Below, piece by piece: positions 8,428 to 20,322 of a DNA stretch of 64,000 nucleotides. The notes below the pieces were generated by a model. That model worked only from the letters and a program-made list of their open reading frames with translations. It searched no databases and was not told the DNA's origin. This stretch comes from Methylophaga sp. (GTDB lineage Bacteria > Pseudomonadota > Gammaproteobacteria > Nitrosococcales > Methylophagaceae). The position numbers and the translations under genes are program-made. The stretch is from NCBI RefSeq assembly GCF_009711715.1, contig NZ_VENF01000016.1, positions 38,558 to 102,557 on the forward strand, written 5' to 3'. Within the stretch, counting starts at the first letter, position 1, and the number at the start of each line of letters is the position of its first letter.

Positions 8428-10353
8428 ATGATTTCAGTCACCCTTCCTGATGGCAGTCAACGCCAGTTCGATCACCCCGTTTCCATTCACGATATTGCTT
8501 ACGATATTGGTGCAGGTCTGGCCCGCGCTGCGCTGGCTGGCAAAGTCAACGGTAAGCTGGTCGACACATCCTACGTTATCAGTGATGATGCCGAAGTCGC
8601 GATTGTGACCGAGCGTGATGAGGAAGGCCTCGATATCATTCGCCACTCCACTTCTCATCTGATGGCCCAGGCCGTCAAACAGCTTTATCCGGAAGCGCAG
8701 GTCACCATCGGCCCGGTCATTGAAGACGGCTTCTATTACGACTTCTCCTATCCGCAGGGCTTCACCCCGGATGATCTGGCCAAGATCGAACAACGTATGG
8801 AAGAACTGGTTAAAGAAGACCTGCCAGTACGTCGTGAAGAGATCTCCCGTGATGCCGGTATCGACATGTTCCGTGATATGGGCGAAATCTATAAAGCCGA
8901 GATCCTGGAAGACATTCCCAAAGATGAAACTCTGTCTGTGTATCGTCAGGGCGATTTTGTCGACCTGTGCCGCGGACCCCACGTGCCCAGTACCGGCAAG
9001 CTGAAAGCCTTCAAATTGATGAAACTGGCCGGCGCCTATTGGCGTGGCAAGTCAGATAATGAAATGCTGCAACGGATTTACGGCACGGCCTGGCAGGATA
9101 AAAAAACGCTGAAGCAGTACCTGCACCGTCTGGAAGAAGCCGAGAAGCGCGATCATCGTAAAATTGCCAAGAGCCTGGACCTGTTCCATCTTCAGGAAGA
9201 AGCGGCCGGTATGATTTTCTGGCATGACAATGGCTGGCAGATTTACCGTGTGGTCGAAAACTATATTCGTGACGTGCTGCGTGACAATGATTATCAGGAA
9301 GTACGGACGCCGCAGGTGGTTGATCGCAGCCTGTGGGAAAAATCCGGTCACTGGGACAAGTTCGGGGACATGATTTTCAGTACCCATTCGGAAAGCCGTG
9401 ATTACGCAGTCAAACCGATGAACTGCCCCTGTCATATTCAGATTTTCAATCAGGGCCTGAAGAGTTACCGGGATCTGCCATTGCGGATGGCCGAGTTTGG
9501 TTCCTGTCATCGTAATGAACCATCAGGCACCTTGCATGGTCTGATGCGTCTGCGCGGATTTACCCAGGATGATGCGCATATCTTCTGTACTGAAGATCAA
9601 ATCCAGTCAGAAGTCGCGACTTTTATTGAACTGTTACATGAAGTCTATGCGGACTTCGGCTTTAACGAAATTATCGTTAAGTTATCCACCCGTCCGGAAA
9701 ACCGGGTAGGTAGTGATGAAGTCTGGGACAAGGCCGAACATGCGCTGGAGCAGGCGCTGAATGCTGCTGAACTGGACTGGGATCTGCAACCGGGCGAGGG
9801 CGCTTTCTACGGGCCGAAAATCGAATTTTCGCTAAAAGATTGCCTGGGACGGGTTTGGCAGTGCGGTACGATTCAGGTCGACTTCTCCATGCCTGGACGG
9901 CTGGATGCCAGTTATGTCGCCGATGATGGCAGTAAACAAGTACCTGTTATGCTGCATCGTGCTATCCTTGGCTCGCTGGAACGTTTTATTGGTATTCTGA
10001 TTGAAGAGTATGCCGGTGCCTTCCCGACCTGGCTTGCACCTAAGCAAGTGATGGTAATGGGCATCAGTGATAAACAGGCCGATTACGTCAAACAAGTTGC
10101 TCAAAATTTGCAGAAACAAGACTTTAGAGTCGATACAGACTTGAGAAACGAAAAAATTGGCTTTAAAATACGCGAGCATACACTTCGCCGCGTTCCGTAT
10201 TTATTAGTTGTCGGTGAACGTGAAGAACAGAATCAAGCCGTGGCGGTACGTACACGCAAGGGTGAAGATCTCGGCGCAATGTCGCTTGAAGAATTTACCA
10301 GCTTGCTGCAGGAAGACGTCGCTCGCCGCGGTCGAATTATTTTAGAGGACTAG
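8428..10353 (+). CDS. thrS: Threonyl-tRNA synthetase
   Basis: 641 residues, the usual length of bacterial ThrRS. Domains in order: TGS (residues 1-61, [15 protein letters not shown]), the editing domain with [11 protein letters not shown] and [10 protein letters not shown] that hydrolyses Ser-tRNA-Thr, the class II catalytic core with [25 protein letters not shown] (motif 2) and [11 protein letters not shown] (motif 3), and the anticodon-binding domain. The frame is open upstream into the tRNA-Val gene, but the ATG at 8428 gives the normal N-terminus. infC follows three bases later, so the two are translated from one message. Autogenous control by a tRNA-like leader, as in E. coli, was not visible in the short leader. 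Confidence 0.97.
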   Translation: MISVTLPDGSQRQFDHPVSIHDIAYDIGAGLARAALAGKVNGKLVDTSYVISDDAEVAIVTERDEEGLDIIRHSTSHLMAQAVKQLYPEAQVTIGPVIEDGFYYDFSYPQGFTPDDLAKIEQRMEELVKEDLPVRREEISRDAGIDMFRDMGEIYKAEILEDIPKDETLSVYRQGDFVDLCRGPHVPSTGKLKAFKLMKLAGAYWRGKSDNEMLQRIYGTAWQDKKTLKQYLHRLEEAEKRDHRKIAKSLDLFHLQEEAAGMIFWHDNGWQIYRVVENYIRDVLRDNDYQEVRTPQVVDRSLWEKSGHWDKFGDMIFSTHSESRDYAVKPMNCPCHIQIFNQGLKSYRDLPLRMAEFGSCHRNEPSGTLHGLMRLRGFTQDDAHIFCTEDQIQSEVATFIELLHEVYADFGFNEIIVKLSTRPENRVGSDEVWDKAEHALEQALNAAELDWDLQPGEGAFYGPKIEFSLKDCLGRVWQCGTIQVDFSMPGRLDASYVADDGSKQVPVMLHRAILGSLERFIGILIEEYAGAFPTWLAPKQVMVMGISDKQADYVKQVAQNLQKQDFRVDTDLRNEKIGFKIREHTLRRVPYLLVVGEREEQNQAVAVRTRKGEDLGAMSLEEFTSLLQEDVARRGRIILED

Positions 10354-10356
10354 AAC

Positions 10357-10875
10357 ATCGCTACAGATCAAAGACGGCTGAATGGTGAAATCACAGCCAA
10401 AGAAGTACGATTGACGGATTCTAATGGTGAGCAACTCGGTATTGTTTCCTTAAAGGAAGCAATTCAAAAAGCCGAAGAAGCCGATTTGGATTTGGTGGAA
10501 ATTGCCCCACAGGCAAAACCACCGGTTTGCCGTATCATGGACTACGGCAAGTTTTTGTTTGAGGAAGGCAAGAAAAAAGCCGAGGCTCGTAAAAAACAAA
10601 AACAAATACAGGTTAAGGAAGTCAAATTCCGGCCTGGCACAGAAGAAGGGGATTATCAGGTAAAACTACGCAACCTGATACGTTTCCTTGAAAGCGGTAA
10701 CAAAACCAAAGTCAGCCTCCGCTTCCGCGGACGTGAAATGGCACATCAGGAGCTGGGTCTGAAATTACTCGAACGAGTGGCGGCAGATTTAGACGAGATC
10801 TCCAGTGTCGAACAGCGTCCCAAGAAAGAAGGTCGACAAATGATCATGGTTTTGTCACCAATCAGTAAAAAATAA
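10357..10875 (+). CDS. infC: Translation initiation factor IF-3, non-AUG (AUC) start
   Basis: 172 residues if started at ATC (10357). IF-3 binds the 30S subunit, prevents premature 50S joining and checks start codons. The N-domain ([35 protein letters not shown]) and C-domain ([33 protein letters not shown]) are complete. The frame has a stop (the thrS TAG) at 10351; between it and the conserved N-domain there is no ATG or GTG. A TTG at 10411 would delete the conserved NGEI segment. AGAGGA is spaced correctly before ATC. In E. coli and relatives infC starts at AUU so that IF-3 represses its own translation; AUC would serve the same purpose. Confidence 0.93.
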   Translation: MATDQRRLNGEITAKEVRLTDSNGEQLGIVSLKEAIQKAEEADLDLVEIAPQAKPPVCRIMDYGKFLFEEGKKKAEARKKQKQIQVKEVKFRPGTEEGDYQVKLRNLIRFLESGNKTKVSLRFRGREMAHQELGLKLLERVAADLDEISSVEQRPKKEGRQMIMVLSPISKK

Positions 10876-10908
10876 CTACATAAATTTGAATGCGGAGTTG
10901 TAAATACA

Positions 10909-11106
10909 ATGCCTAAGTTAAAAAACCATAGTGGTGCCGCCAAGCGTTTCAGACGCACTGGCAGCGGAAAATTCAAGCGTTCACAGGCTTTTACCAGTCA
11001 TATCCTGACCAAGAAAAGCACCAAGCGTAAACGCCAGCTGCGTTCTACCCTGACTATCTGCAAGGCAGATCACATGTCAGTGCGTAAAATGCTGCCAAAT
11101 CTGTAA
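10909..11106 (+). CDS. rpmI: 50S ribosomal protein L35
   Basis: 65 residues, highly basic. The N-terminus [20 protein letters not shown] and the [16 protein letters not shown] segment are diagnostic of bL35. It lies 33 bp after infC and 15 bp before rplT in the classical infC-rpmI-rplT order. In enterobacteria L20 represses this pair by binding an RNA pseudoknot in the infC-rpmI region; I did not try to fold that structure here. Confidence 0.97.
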   Translation: MPKLKNHSGAAKRFRRTGSGKFKRSQAFTSHILTKKSTKRKRQLRSTLTICKADHMSVRKMLPNL

Positions 11107-11121
11107 TTAAGGAGTTTTCCG

Positions 11122-11481
11122 ATGCCAAGAGTAAAACGCGGCGTAACTGCACACGCACGCCATAAAAAAGTGCTTGATCAAGCCAAAGGTTATTACGGTC
11201 GTCGCAAGAACGTCTATCGTGTTGCCGTCCAGGCTGTCACCAAAGCCGGTCAATACGCCTATCGCGACCGTCGTCAGAAAAAACGTAACTTCCGTACCCT
11301 GTGGATTGCCCGTATCAACGCGGCTGCCCGTGATTGCGGTTTATCCTATAGCCGACTGATCGATGGTCTGAAAAAAGCGTCAATTGAAATCGATCGTAAA
11401 GTACTGGCTGATATCGCCGTGCATGACGAAGCGGCTTTCGCAGCTATCGCGGAAAAAGCAAAAGCAGCTTTGGCTAAGTAA
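11122..11481 (+). CDS. rplT: 50S ribosomal protein L20
   Basis: 119 residues. [35 protein letters not shown] and the C-terminal globular part with [19 protein letters not shown] identify bL20, an early 23S rRNA-binding assembly protein and the usual autogenous repressor of its operon. A strong RBS (TTAAGGAG) stands before the ATG. An intrinsic terminator follows 40 bp after the stop. Confidence 0.97.
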   Translation: MPRVKRGVTAHARHKKVLDQAKGYYGRRKNVYRVAVQAVTKAGQYAYRDRRQKKRNFRTLWIARINAAARDCGLSYSRLIDGLKKASIEIDRKVLADIAVHDEAAFAAIAEKAKAALAK

Positions 11482-11521
11482 GTCGCCTGCAAAGAGCGAT
11501 AGCCATAGTGCTGTAGTGACT

Positions 11522-11551
11522 AAAAAAGGGCCGCAACCACGGCCCTTTTTT
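11522..11551 (+). terminator. Intrinsic terminator between rplT and pheS
   Basis: GGGCCG and CGGCCC around a CAACCA loop, extended by A-T pairs and followed by a T-run. It lies 21 bp before pheS, where E. coli has a Phe-codon attenuator; no phenylalanine-rich leader peptide could be seen here. Confidence 0.85.
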
Positions 11552-11562
11552 GTTTCTGATGA

Positions 11563-12609
<1,047 letters not shown>

Positions 12610-12627
12610 TCGGCGGGATAATTAACA

Positions 12628-15003
12628 ATGAAGTTTAGTGAAAAGTGGTTACGCGAGTGGGTAAATCCGAATATGGATACCGCTGCGCTGGTAGAAAAAC
12701 TAACCAATGCCGGTCTGGAAGTCGATGCCGTTGAGCCGGTCGCCGGTGAGTTCAGTGGCGTCCTTGTCGGGCAGGTTAAATCAGTAGAGCCGCATCCTGA
12801 TGCCGATAAATTACGTCTGACCAAAGTCGATGTCGGTGACGCCGAACTGCTGGAGATCGTCTGCGGCGCCAGTAATGTGCGTGAAGGATTGAAGGTCCCT
12901 GTGGCTGTTGTTGGTGCAGTGCTGCCGGGCGATTTCAAAATCAAGAAAGCCAAGCTACGAGGTGTGCCTTCTTTCGGCATGCTGTGTTCTTCCAAAGAAC
13001 TGGGGCTGGCTGAATCAGCCAACGGCCTGATGGAACTGGCCGAGGATGCACCGGTAGGCCAGGATTTTCGCGCTTACCTGGGGCTGGATGATGTGGCGAT
13101 TGATATTGATCTGACCCCGAATCGCAGCGACTGCCTGGGTGTGGCCGGTGTCGCCCGTGAGGTCGGCGTGTTAACTTCGACTGATGTTTGTCAGGTCCAA
13201 TGTGATGAAATCAAAGCGACCACAGACAAGACCGTCCCGGTTAACGTCTCTGCCAGTGCCGCCTGCCCGCGTTATCTGGGCCGGGTAATTGAAAACATCA
13301 ATCCGCAAGTGGAAACACCGGTCTGGATGCAGGAAAAACTGCGTCGCAGCGGTTTACGTAGTCTCGGGCCCGTGGTCGATGTGACCAACTATGTGATGCT
13401 GGAACTGGGGCAGCCAATGCATGCCTTTGATCGGGATAAGCTCAACCGTGGTATCAGTGTCAGGCTATCTCAGGGCAGCGAAAAGCTGACCTTGCTTGAT
13501 GGTCAGGAGATTGAGATTCAGCCCGATACACTGCTGATCGCGGATGATAACGGCCCGCTGGCACTGGCCGGGATTATGGGGGGCGAACATTCCGGCGTGA
13601 CTGAAACCACAAAGCATTTGTTTCTTGAGGCGGCCTTTTTCAGTCCCGAAGCGATTGCCGGTAAAGCCCGTGCCTATGGTCTGCACACGGATTCGTCGCA
13701 CCGTTTTGAACGCGGTGTGGATCCCGAACTGGCACAACAGGCAATGCAGCGAGCGACAGCTTTGCTACTGGACATTGTCGGTGGTGAGCCGGGTCCTGTG
13801 ACCGAGGTTGTCAGTGAAAACGATTTGCCGCAAACGGTATCGATTCACCTGCGTGAAAACCGCATCCGGCGCGTGCTGGGGATAAGTCTGGAAGCCTCGG
13901 AAGTGACCGAGCAACTGAGCCGGCTGGGCCTGACACTGAGCCGGGTCGATGACGGCTGGCAGGTGACTGTGCCCAGCTTCCGGTTTGACCTTGCCATCGA
14001 AGTCGATCTGATTGAGGAACTGGGGCGTCTTTATGGCTATGACAGGCTACCGGAGACGCGGCCTCAGGGCACCGTACTGACGAGCAATATCACCGAGCGA
14101 CTGACACAGCTTGAGCGCTTACAGCACCTTCTTGTCGACCGTGGTTACTATGAAGCAGTGACCTACAGCTTTGTTGAACCTAAACTGCAGTCCCTGTTGG
14201 CTGAAGACGAAGTCGCACCGATTAAACTGGCCAACCCGATCTCCGCTGATTTGTCAGTCATGCGTACTTCATTGTGGCCTGGACTGGTACAGGCGCTGGT
14301 ATACAACGCTAACCGTCAGCATGAACGGGTACGTTTGTTTGAAGTGGGCCGTGTCTTCAAAGGGGATCTTGACAATATTGAGCAGGAGCGTCGTATCGGG
14401 GGACTGATCTACGGCGACAGATATAGTGAACAATGGTCAGAAAAAGCCCGTGATGCTGACTTCTTCGACGCTAAAGCCGATGTTGAAGCCTTGCTGGCAA
14501 TCAGCGGTGGTGAGATTCGTTTCCAGGCTGAAACACATGCCGCCTTACATCCCGGTCAGACTGCCAGAATCTATAAAAACGGCGAAGCTATCGGTTGGCT
14601 TGGTGCCTTGCATCCGAAACTGCAAAAGCCGCTGGATGTGAATGGCCGCGTTTATTTGTTCGAACTGAGTCTGTCTGCTGTATTATTGGCGCAAATACCT
14701 GAATTTACTGCCTTATCTAAATACCCGGCGATCCGCAGAGATTTGGCCCTGGTGGTGGCGGAGTCAGTAACAGCTGGTCAAATAGAAGATTGCCTGAGCA
14801 CAATCGATTCTGATATTCTTAAGGCATTTCAACTATTTGACGTTTATACCGGAGATGGAGTCGAGCTCGGCAGCAAAAGTCTCGCTGTGGCTTTCCACCT
14901 TCAGCATGGTGAACGTACGCTCAAAGATGACGAAGTCGATGCGTTGATTAAAACTGTGACTGACAAGCTGGAACAGTCAGTCGGCGCAACGATAAGATCT
15001 TGA
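12628..15003 (+). CDS. pheT: Phenylalanyl-tRNA synthetase beta subunit
   Basis: 791 residues, full length. The EMAP/tRNA-binding domain lies at ~40-150 (VEPHPDADKLRLTKVDVG, CGASNVREGLKVPVA), the B3/4 editing domain at ~210-400 (VVDVTNYVMLELGQPMHAFD), B5 at ~405-475, a catalytic-like domain at ~480-690 and the C-terminal ferredoxin-fold anticodon-binding domain (SKYPAIRRDLALVV). The editing domain removes Tyr mischarged on tRNA-Phe. ihfA follows 35 bp later, the standard gammaproteobacterial order. Confidence 0.97.
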   Translation: MKFSEKWLREWVNPNMDTAALVEKLTNAGLEVDAVEPVAGEFSGVLVGQVKSVEPHPDADKLRLTKVDVGDAELLEIVCGASNVREGLKVPVAVVGAVLPGDFKIKKAKLRGVPSFGMLCSSKELGLAESANGLMELAEDAPVGQDFRAYLGLDDVAIDIDLTPNRSDCLGVAGVAREVGVLTSTDVCQVQCDEIKATTDKTVPVNVSASAACPRYLGRVIENINPQVETPVWMQEKLRRSGLRSLGPVVDVTNYVMLELGQPMHAFDRDKLNRGISVRLSQGSEKLTLLDGQEIEIQPDTLLIADDNGPLALAGIMGGEHSGVTETTKHLFLEAAFFSPEAIAGKARAYGLHTDSSHRFERGVDPELAQQAMQRATALLLDIVGGEPGPVTEVVSENDLPQTVSIHLRENRIRRVLGISLEASEVTEQLSRLGLTLSRVDDGWQVTVPSFRFDLAIEVDLIEELGRLYGYDRLPETRPQGTVLTSNITERLTQLERLQHLLVDRGYYEAVTYSFVEPKLQSLLAEDEVAPIKLANPISADLSVMRTSLWPGLVQALVYNANRQHERVRLFEVGRVFKGDLDNIEQERRIGGLIYGDRYSEQWSEKARDADFFDAKADVEALLAISGGEIRFQAETHAALHPGQTARIYKNGEAIGWLGALHPKLQKPLDVNGRVYLFELSLSAVLLAQIPEFTALSKYPAIRRDLALVVAESVTAGQIEDCLSTIDSDILKAFQLFDVYTGDGVELGSKSLAVAFHLQHGERTLKDDEVDALIKTVTDKLEQSVGATIRS

Positions 15004-15038
15004 GCAAATATTATTAAAAGAAGAATTTAGAGGTATAC

Positions 15039-15335
15039 ATGGCACTGACTAAGGCCGATATGACGGAACAACTCTACGATGAGCTGGGTTTTAATAAACG
15101 TGAAGCCAAAGAGCTGGTTGAAATGTTTTTCGAAGAAATCCGTACTGCGCTGGAAAAGGGTGAGCAGGTTAAATTATCCGGCTTCGGTAATTTCGAACTC
15201 AGAGACAAGAGTGAACGGCCTGGTCGTAACCCGAAAACCGGTGAAGAAATCCCCATCTCTGCCCGTCGTGTGGTGACTTTCAGACCCGGCCAAAAACTGA
15301 AAGCGAGGGTGGACAGTTATGCTGGAAGCGAGTAA
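15039..15335 (+). CDS. ihfA: Integration host factor alpha subunit
   Basis: 98 residues. [41 protein letters not shown] (with the DNA-intercalating proline arm) and [16 protein letters not shown] are typical of IhfA. IHF bends DNA by about 160 degrees at specific sites and assists recombination, replication and sigma-54 promoters such as those of PilR-type regulators. The last 17 bases overlap the start of the next gene, so the two are translationally linked. Confidence 0.96.
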   Translation: MALTKADMTEQLYDELGFNKREAKELVEMFFEEIRTALEKGEQVKLSGFGNFELRDKSERPGRNPKTGEEIPISARRVVTFRPGQKLKARVDSYAGSE

Positions 15336-15684
15336 TAACAACGAATTACCGCCTATTCCGAGTAAGCGTTACTTCACCATCGGTGAAGTGAGCGAACTGT
15401 GTGGCGTCAAGCCTCACGTTCTGCGCTACTGGGAACAGGAGTTTTCACAACTCAAACCGGTCAAACGTCGTGGTAACCGCCGTTACTATCAGCGTCATGA
15501 TGTGATCCTGATCCGGGAAATCCGTGGTCTGCTCTACGAGCAGGGTTTCACTATCGGCGGTGCCCGCCAACAACTGGGTGCACCGGGTGAAGTCAAAACC
15601 GTGACCGGTGCCAAACAGGATCAGAAAGACTTGGTTCGTGAGCTGCTGAGAGAACTGGAAGACTTAAGAACTTTACTTAACTAA
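15319..15684 (+). CDS. MerR-family regulator encoded after ihfA
   Basis: 121 residues. The winged-helix MerR N-domain is clear: [26 protein letters not shown], then [20 protein letters not shown] and [16 protein letters not shown]. The C-terminus is short with no cysteines for metal sensing, and ends in a coiled coil ([16 protein letters not shown]) that would dimerise. Genes of this type follow ihfA in many gammaproteobacteria; their targets are largely unknown. Start ATG at 15319 lies within ihfA in another frame. Confidence 0.9.
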   Translation: MLEASNNNELPPIPSKRYFTIGEVSELCGVKPHVLRYWEQEFSQLKPVKRRGNRRYYQRHDVILIREIRGLLYEQGFTIGGARQQLGAPGEVKTVTGAKQDQKDLVRELLRELEDLRTLLN

Positions 15685-15705
15685 GCTAAGCACACTAGCA
15701 AAATG

Positions 15706-15733
15706 AAAAGGCCGGCTTAACGCTGGCCTTTTT
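15706..15733. terminator. Bidirectional terminator between merR gene and prpD
   Basis: AAAAGGCCGGC and GCTGGCCTTTT around a TTAAC loop, with T-runs on both strands. It can end both the thrS-ihfA transcripts and the leftward prp transcript. Confidence 0.8.
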
Positions 15734-15741
15734 GTTGCTCA

Positions 15742-17199
15742 TCAGATCACAAATAAATCAACAAACTCATCTACGGGCATGGCTGAAAGCTTCGCCTCAT
15801 CTGTACAGACATCAATAATCATTTTTTGCTGACGCTCAGGAAAGCGACGTGCCAGATTGGTTTTGAATTTCCTGACCAGCTCTGGAATGCCCTCAGCGCG
15901 ACGGCGACGATGACCGATAGGATATTCCACCGCGACTTGTTCAGAATGCGTGCCGTCTTTAAAAAACAGCTGCACGGCATTGGCAATAGAGCGCTTCTCG
16001 GGGTCAAGATAATCCTTGGTGTATTCAGGGTTTTCAATACAAACCATCTTGTCACGCAGGGCATCAATGCGCGGATCGGCTGCCACAGTATCTTCATAAT
16101 CAGCCGCTGTGAGGCTGCCTTTGAGCAGGCCGACAGCGGTCATGTACTGAAGACAATGATCGCGATCAGCCGGGTTATTCAGCGGCCCCTGTTTGTCGAT
16201 AATGCGAATCGCTGATTCATGGGTAGTCAGCACGATCCTCTCGATTTGATCGATTTTCTGCAGCGTGTCGATTTTGTCTGCCACCTCAGGGTGCAGGTGG
16301 AAGGCACATTCGACCGCAGTCTGGGCATGAAACTCAGCGGGGAAGGCTATCTTGAACAGCACATTTTCCATCACGTAGCTGCCATAGGGCCGCTGGAATT
16401 TGAAAGGCTGACCTTTGAAAAAGACATCATAAAAGCCCCAGGTCGTGGCCGTCAGCGCTGTCGGATAACCCATTTCTCCCTTCATTGTCATCAATGCCAG
16501 CCGCACAGCACGGCTGGTTGCATCACCGGCTGCCCAGGACTTACGTGAACCGGTATTGGGACTGTGACGATAGGTACGCAGGCTCTGACCATCAACCCAG
16601 GCGTTGGAGACAGCATTGATAATATCGTCCTTGCTGCCACCGAGCAGACCGGTGACGACAGCGGTGGAGGCTATCTTGACCAGTACCACATGATCGAGGC
16701 CGACGCGGTTAAAGCTGTTTTCCAGTGCCAGTACACCCTGAATTTCATGGGCTTTAATCATCGCAATCAGCACATCACGCATTGTGATCAGAGGCTGATC
16801 ATCCTTGCGGTTACGCGAGAGGAAATCGGCAATAGCAAGTATGCCACCAAGGTTATCCGACGGGTGACCCCATTCGGCAGCCAGCCAGGTATCGTTGAAG
16901 TCCAGCCAGCGGATCATGGCGCCGATGTTAAATGCAGCCTGAACCGGATCCAGCTGGAATTGGGTGCCCGGGACTTTACTGCCATTGGGAACAATCGTTC
17001 CCGACACGATGGGTCCCAGCAGTTTGGTGCAGGCAGGGTAGGACAGGGCCTCGAACCCACAGCCCAGTGTATCCATCAAGCAATAACGGGCGGTGTCCAG
17101 CGCTTCTTTGCTGGTAACCAGGTAGTCACTGACATAGTCGGCTATCTCAACCAGTACCTTGTCTGGTGCTGGACGAATATTGGAAAAAGCAGCGGTCAT
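15742..17199 (-). CDS. prpD: 2-methylcitrate dehydratase PrpD
   Basis: 485 residues, normal for PrpD of the MmgE/PrpD family. It converts 2-methylcitrate to 2-methyl-cis-aconitate in propionyl-CoA oxidation. Family segments: [85 protein letters not shown], and the C-terminal [13 protein letters not shown] with [12 protein letters not shown]. It is the last gene of the leftward set, 26 bp after prpC, with a GAGGA RBS. No prpF or acnD is present in the cluster, consistent with the PrpD route, in which a housekeeping aconitase rehydrates the product. Confidence 0.95.
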   Translation of the reverse strand: MTAAFSNIRPAPDKVLVEIADYVSDYLVTSKEALDTARYCLMDTLGCGFEALSYPACTKLLGPIVSGTIVPNGSKVPGTQFQLDPVQAAFNIGAMIRWLDFNDTWLAAEWGHPSDNLGGILAIADFLSRNRKDDQPLITMRDVLIAMIKAHEIQGVLALENSFNRVGLDHVVLVKIASTAVVTGLLGGSKDDIINAVSNAWVDGQSLRTYRHSPNTGSRKSWAAGDATSRAVRLALMTMKGEMGYPTALTATTWGFYDVFFKGQPFKFQRPYGSYVMENVLFKIAFPAEFHAQTAVECAFHLHPEVADKIDTLQKIDQIERIVLTTHESAIRIIDKQGPLNNPADRDHCLQYMTAVGLLKGSLTAADYEDTVAADPRIDALRDKMVCIENPEYTKDYLDPEKRSIANAVQLFFKDGTHSEQVAVEYPIGHRRRRAEGIPELVRKFKTNLARRFPERQQKMIIDVCTDEAKLSAMPVDEFVDLFVI

Positions 17200-17225
17200 A
17201 AAATATTCCTCAAAGAATAACGGGC

Positions 17226-18368
17226 TCAGCCACGTTCGGTGATGGGGGGAAACGGACGATTGGCCGGGCCGGTGTATTCGGCATTGGGACGGATGATCTT
17301 GTTATCAATCCGCTGTTCGATAATGTGCGCGGCCCAGCCGGTGACACGTGAAATCACAAAGATCGGTGTGAAAAACGCGGTGGGAATACCCATCATGTGA
17401 TAGCTGGAGGCGCTGTACCAGTCGAGGTTGGGAAACATGTTTTTCTCGCGCCACATGACCTGCTCGATCCGCTCGGATATGTTGAAGAGATTCATATTGT
17501 TTCCGTCTTCACACAGTCGGCGGGAGACGCCTTTAATGGCTACATTGCGCGGGTCGGAAATGGTATAGACCGGATGGCCGAAGCCGATAATGATTTCCTT
17601 ATTGGCTATCCGCCGCATGATGTCGGTTTCGGCTTCATCCGGGTTGCTGTAGCGCTGAATAATTTCCATCGCCGCTTCATTGGCCCCGCCATGTTTGGGG
17701 CCGCTTAAGGCCCCGATCGCACCGGTAATAGCGGAATAGAAGTCTGCCAGGGTGCCGGCAATGACTCTTGCGGTGAAGGTTGAGGCATTAAACTCATGTT
17801 CTGCATAGAGCACTAAAGATTCATTCATGGCCGCAATGTGCAGATCTGAGGGGGCTTTGCCGTGTAATAAATGCAGGAAATGCGCGGCAATGGAATCATC
17901 ATCGGTGTCCAGCTCAATGCGTTTGCCATGTAAACTGAAATGGTGCCAGTAGAGCAGCGCGGAACCAAGGCAGGCTATCAGCCGGTCGGCAATATCGCGC
18001 GCGCCCTCGGCATTGTGATCAGCGCCTTCCGGCTCCAGTGTGCCCAGCATTGAGGTCGCGGTACGCATGATGTCCATGGGGTGTGCGGTTGGCGGCAGCT
18101 GCTCCAGCACGACTTTCAGGGCATCCGGTATATTTCTGAGCTTGCGGAGTTTACTGTGATAAGCCTCAAGCTCATTTTGATTGGGCAGATGGCCATGAAT
18201 CAGTAGAAAAGCGACTTCCTCGAAACTGGCCTTGGCAGCCAGATCCAGAATATCGTAGCCACGATAATGTAAATCATTGCCACTGTGACCAACAGTACAT
18301 ACCGCAGTCGTACCAGCGGAAACGCCCGCGAGGGCAACGCCTTTTTTCTTTTTCTGAACTTGAGTCAT
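17226..18368 (-). CDS. prpC: 2-methylcitrate synthase PrpC
   Basis: 380 residues, the short citrate-synthase form typical of PrpC. It condenses propionyl-CoA with oxaloacetate. Motifs: [42 protein letters not shown] with the catalytic His, [14 protein letters not shown] with the second His, and the C-terminal [12 protein letters not shown]. The prpB-prpC-prpD neighbourhood separates it from a TCA citrate synthase. RBS GGGGAGA precedes the ATG. The 5' end carries a lysine-rich run (QKKKKG). Confidence 0.95.
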   Translation of the reverse strand: MTQVQKKKKGVALAGVSAGTTAVCTVGHSGNDLHYRGYDILDLAAKASFEEVAFLLIHGHLPNQNELEAYHSKLRKLRNIPDALKVVLEQLPPTAHPMDIMRTATSMLGTLEPEGADHNAEGARDIADRLIACLGSALLYWHHFSLHGKRIELDTDDDSIAAHFLHLLHGKAPSDLHIAAMNESLVLYAEHEFNASTFTARVIAGTLADFYSAITGAIGALSGPKHGGANEAAMEIIQRYSNPDEAETDIMRRIANKEIIIGFGHPVYTISDPRNVAIKGVSRRLCEDGNNMNLFNISERIEQVMWREKNMFPNLDWYSASSYHMMGIPTAFFTPIFVISRVTGWAAHIIEQRIDNKIIRPNAEYTGPANRPFPPITERG

Positions 18369-18415
18369 GGTCTTCTCCCCGGCAGCCCGGCTGCCTGCTA
18401 AAACACGGATTTCAT

Positions 18416-19300
18416 TTATTTATCGTTGTTGCTGTAGAGCTCATCCAGCTTCTGTTCATAAGCGTGGTAATCGAGATAATCGTAGAGTTCATTGCGGGTC
18501 TGCATCAGATCGACGACATGCTGCTGGGTACCGTGCTCACGCACCGACTGATATACCTTGAGCGCTGCCGAATTCATTGCCCGGAATGCGGACAAGGGAT
18601 ACAGCACCAGACTGACATCGTGAGCAGCCAGCTCATCCACCGTGAACAGCGGCGTGCTACCGAACTCGGTGATATTAGCCAGTACCGGTACTCTCACCGC
18701 CTCAGCGAACTGTTTATACATACCCAGTTCGGTCATGGCTTCCGGAAAAATCATATCGGCACCGGCCTCGACACACGCGCCGGCACGATCAATGGCCGAT
18801 TGCAGCCCCTCGACTGCCAGTGCATCAGTACGCGCCATAATCACAAAGTCATCATCGGTTTTGGCATCGACCGCTGCTTTGATGCGATCAACCATTTCCT
18901 GCTGACTCACAATGGCCTTATTGGGGCGATGTCCACAGCGTTTGTTCTGCACCTGATCTTCAATATGGACGGCGCCGGCACCGGCACGAATCATGGCTTT
19001 TACGGTGCGGGCTATGTTAAAAGCGCCACCAAAACCGGTATCGATATCAACCAGTACGGGTAACTCGGTGACATGGGTGATGCGCTCGACATCGGTGACC
19101 ACATCATCCATGGTCGTGATACCCAGATCCGGCAGGCCCAATGAGCCGGCTGCGACACCGCCGCCTGAGACGTAGAGCGCCCGATAGCCGACCTTATCTG
19201 CCATGCGGGCGTGATAGGCATTAATGGCGCCCATCACCTGTAATGGATGTTCTTCGGCAACCGCCTGTCTGAAACGGGCACCGGCTGAAATTAATGTCAT
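18416..19300 (-). CDS. prpB: 2-methylisocitrate lyase PrpB
   Basis: 294 residues. It cleaves 2-methylisocitrate into pyruvate and succinate. The catalytic cysteine lies in [10 protein letters not shown], equivalent to the KKCGH signature of the isocitrate lyase superfamily; metal-binding acids appear in [12 protein letters not shown] and AVHIEDQ; the loop [18 protein letters not shown] is typical of PrpB. RBS AAGGA is six bases before the ATG. It follows the mcl-like lyase gene by 12 bp, so both are almost certainly in one message. Confidence 0.95.
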   Translation of the reverse strand: MTLISAGARFRQAVAEEHPLQVMGAINAYHARMADKVGYRALYVSGGGVAAGSLGLPDLGITTMDDVVTDVERITHVTELPVLVDIDTGFGGAFNIARTVKAMIRAGAGAVHIEDQVQNKRCGHRPNKAIVSQQEMVDRIKAAVDAKTDDDFVIMARTDALAVEGLQSAIDRAGACVEAGADMIFPEAMTELGMYKQFAEAVRVPVLANITEFGSTPLFTVDELAAHDVSLVLYPLSAFRAMNSAALKVYQSVREHGTQQHVVDLMQTRNELYDYLDYHAYEQKLDELYSNNDK

Positions 19301-19312
19301 GATCAGTCCTTA

Positions 19313-20308
19313 TCAGAAAAAGGCTTTATCCGCATCAGCAGGTAATGCGACACCGGTTTGTCTGGCACGCTGCAGTAACTCCCAGAAATAACGGTAAGTC
19401 GCCCGGTCGTGCAGTTCACCGTCATACTGAATCGGACCCCATTCGGCCTGTTGTGCAGTGAGCAGGATATTGGCTGCCGCTATCACTTCGCTGTAATCGG
19501 GTTTCATCGCATCGACAATGGCCGTGATCTGGGTTGGATAGATACTCCACATTCTCAGAAAGCCGAATTCATGGCGGGCGCGCGCTGCATCGGAATAAGT
19601 CACTTCCTCATTTTTTAAGTCCAGCGTCACGTTATGTGCCGGGACCACACCATTAGCCAGAGCCGCTGCCACTACTTCGGCCTTGGCTCTTGCCAGCAGC
19701 CTGTGATCAAACTGTCCCGGACTGCGCATGGCTGTAGCTGATATGGCGCCATGATGGGCACTGACAAAATCCATCAGGCCGAAATCCAGCACCTGGACCC
19801 AGTCCAGGGCGGCAATTTGATGCACATCTCTCAAGGCGCCGTGGGTTTCGATCAGGACGTGTACCGGGATCTCCCGCTCAATCCCGTTTTGCCGGGCGAC
19901 TTTCTGAATAAAGCCAATCATTTCTGCCACCTGATCGACGGAGGTTGCCTTGGGAATGGTGATATAGCTCAGCACTTGTCCGGCACCGGGCACCAGGATC
20001 TCAATATCCTGTGCCCAGGCATCATGGGTATAATCATGAATACGGGCACCAGCCATTTTGTGCCGGTTTAAATCCGAATTAAGCACCCGGACGATCATCT
20101 CGGCATGTTCTTTTTCTGTCCCTGCGGCGGCACCGTCTTCACAGTCACAGGTGATATCGAACACCGGGCCGATACTGTCCTGCAGCCCCAGCGCTTTGCT
20201 GATCAGTTTTTCACTGCCGGCAAAGTGCTCACAGCTGGGAATAATGGGGAAAGCGCGTTCGCCTTCGAACAGCGCTTCGCTGGGATGCGTCAGTTTAGTC
20301 ATATTCAT
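19313..20308 (-). CDS. CitE-family lyase, probable beta-methylmalyl-CoA / malyl-CoA lyase
   Basis: 331 residues of the HpcH/HpaI aldolase-CitE superfamily. The active-site set is complete: CDCEDGA (56-60), the CoA/substrate arginine in ARIHDY (R89), IPK (118-120), a metal-binding glutamate in VLIETHG (E154) and aspartate in FGLMDF (D180). Enzymes of this type split beta-methylmalyl-CoA to propionyl-CoA and glyoxylate, or malyl-CoA to acetyl-CoA and glyoxylate. The specific assignment rests on position: it lies between a mesaconyl-CoA hydratase gene and the 2-methylcitrate cycle genes that would consume propionyl-CoA. Other acyl-CoA substrates, for example citramalyl-CoA, are possible. Confidence 0.75.
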   Translation of the reverse strand: MNMTKLTHPSEALFEGERAFPIIPSCEHFAGSEKLISKALGLQDSIGPVFDITCDCEDGAAAGTEKEHAEMIVRVLNSDLNRHKMAGARIHDYTHDAWAQDIEILVPGAGQVLSYITIPKATSVDQVAEMIGFIQKVARQNGIEREIPVHVLIETHGALRDVHQIAALDWVQVLDFGLMDFVSAHHGAISATAMRSPGQFDHRLLARAKAEVVAAALANGVVPAHNVTLDLKNEEVTYSDAARARHEFGFLRMWSIYPTQITAIVDAMKPDYSEVIAAANILLTAQQAEWGPIQYDGELHDRATYRYFWELLQRARQTGVALPADADKAFF

Positions 20309-20322
20309 AGCCTGCTTCTTCC

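Noticed and set aside
16564..17220. 218-codon frame opposite prpD
   Set aside because: Antisense shadow of prpD, whose own frame matches the family along its whole length.
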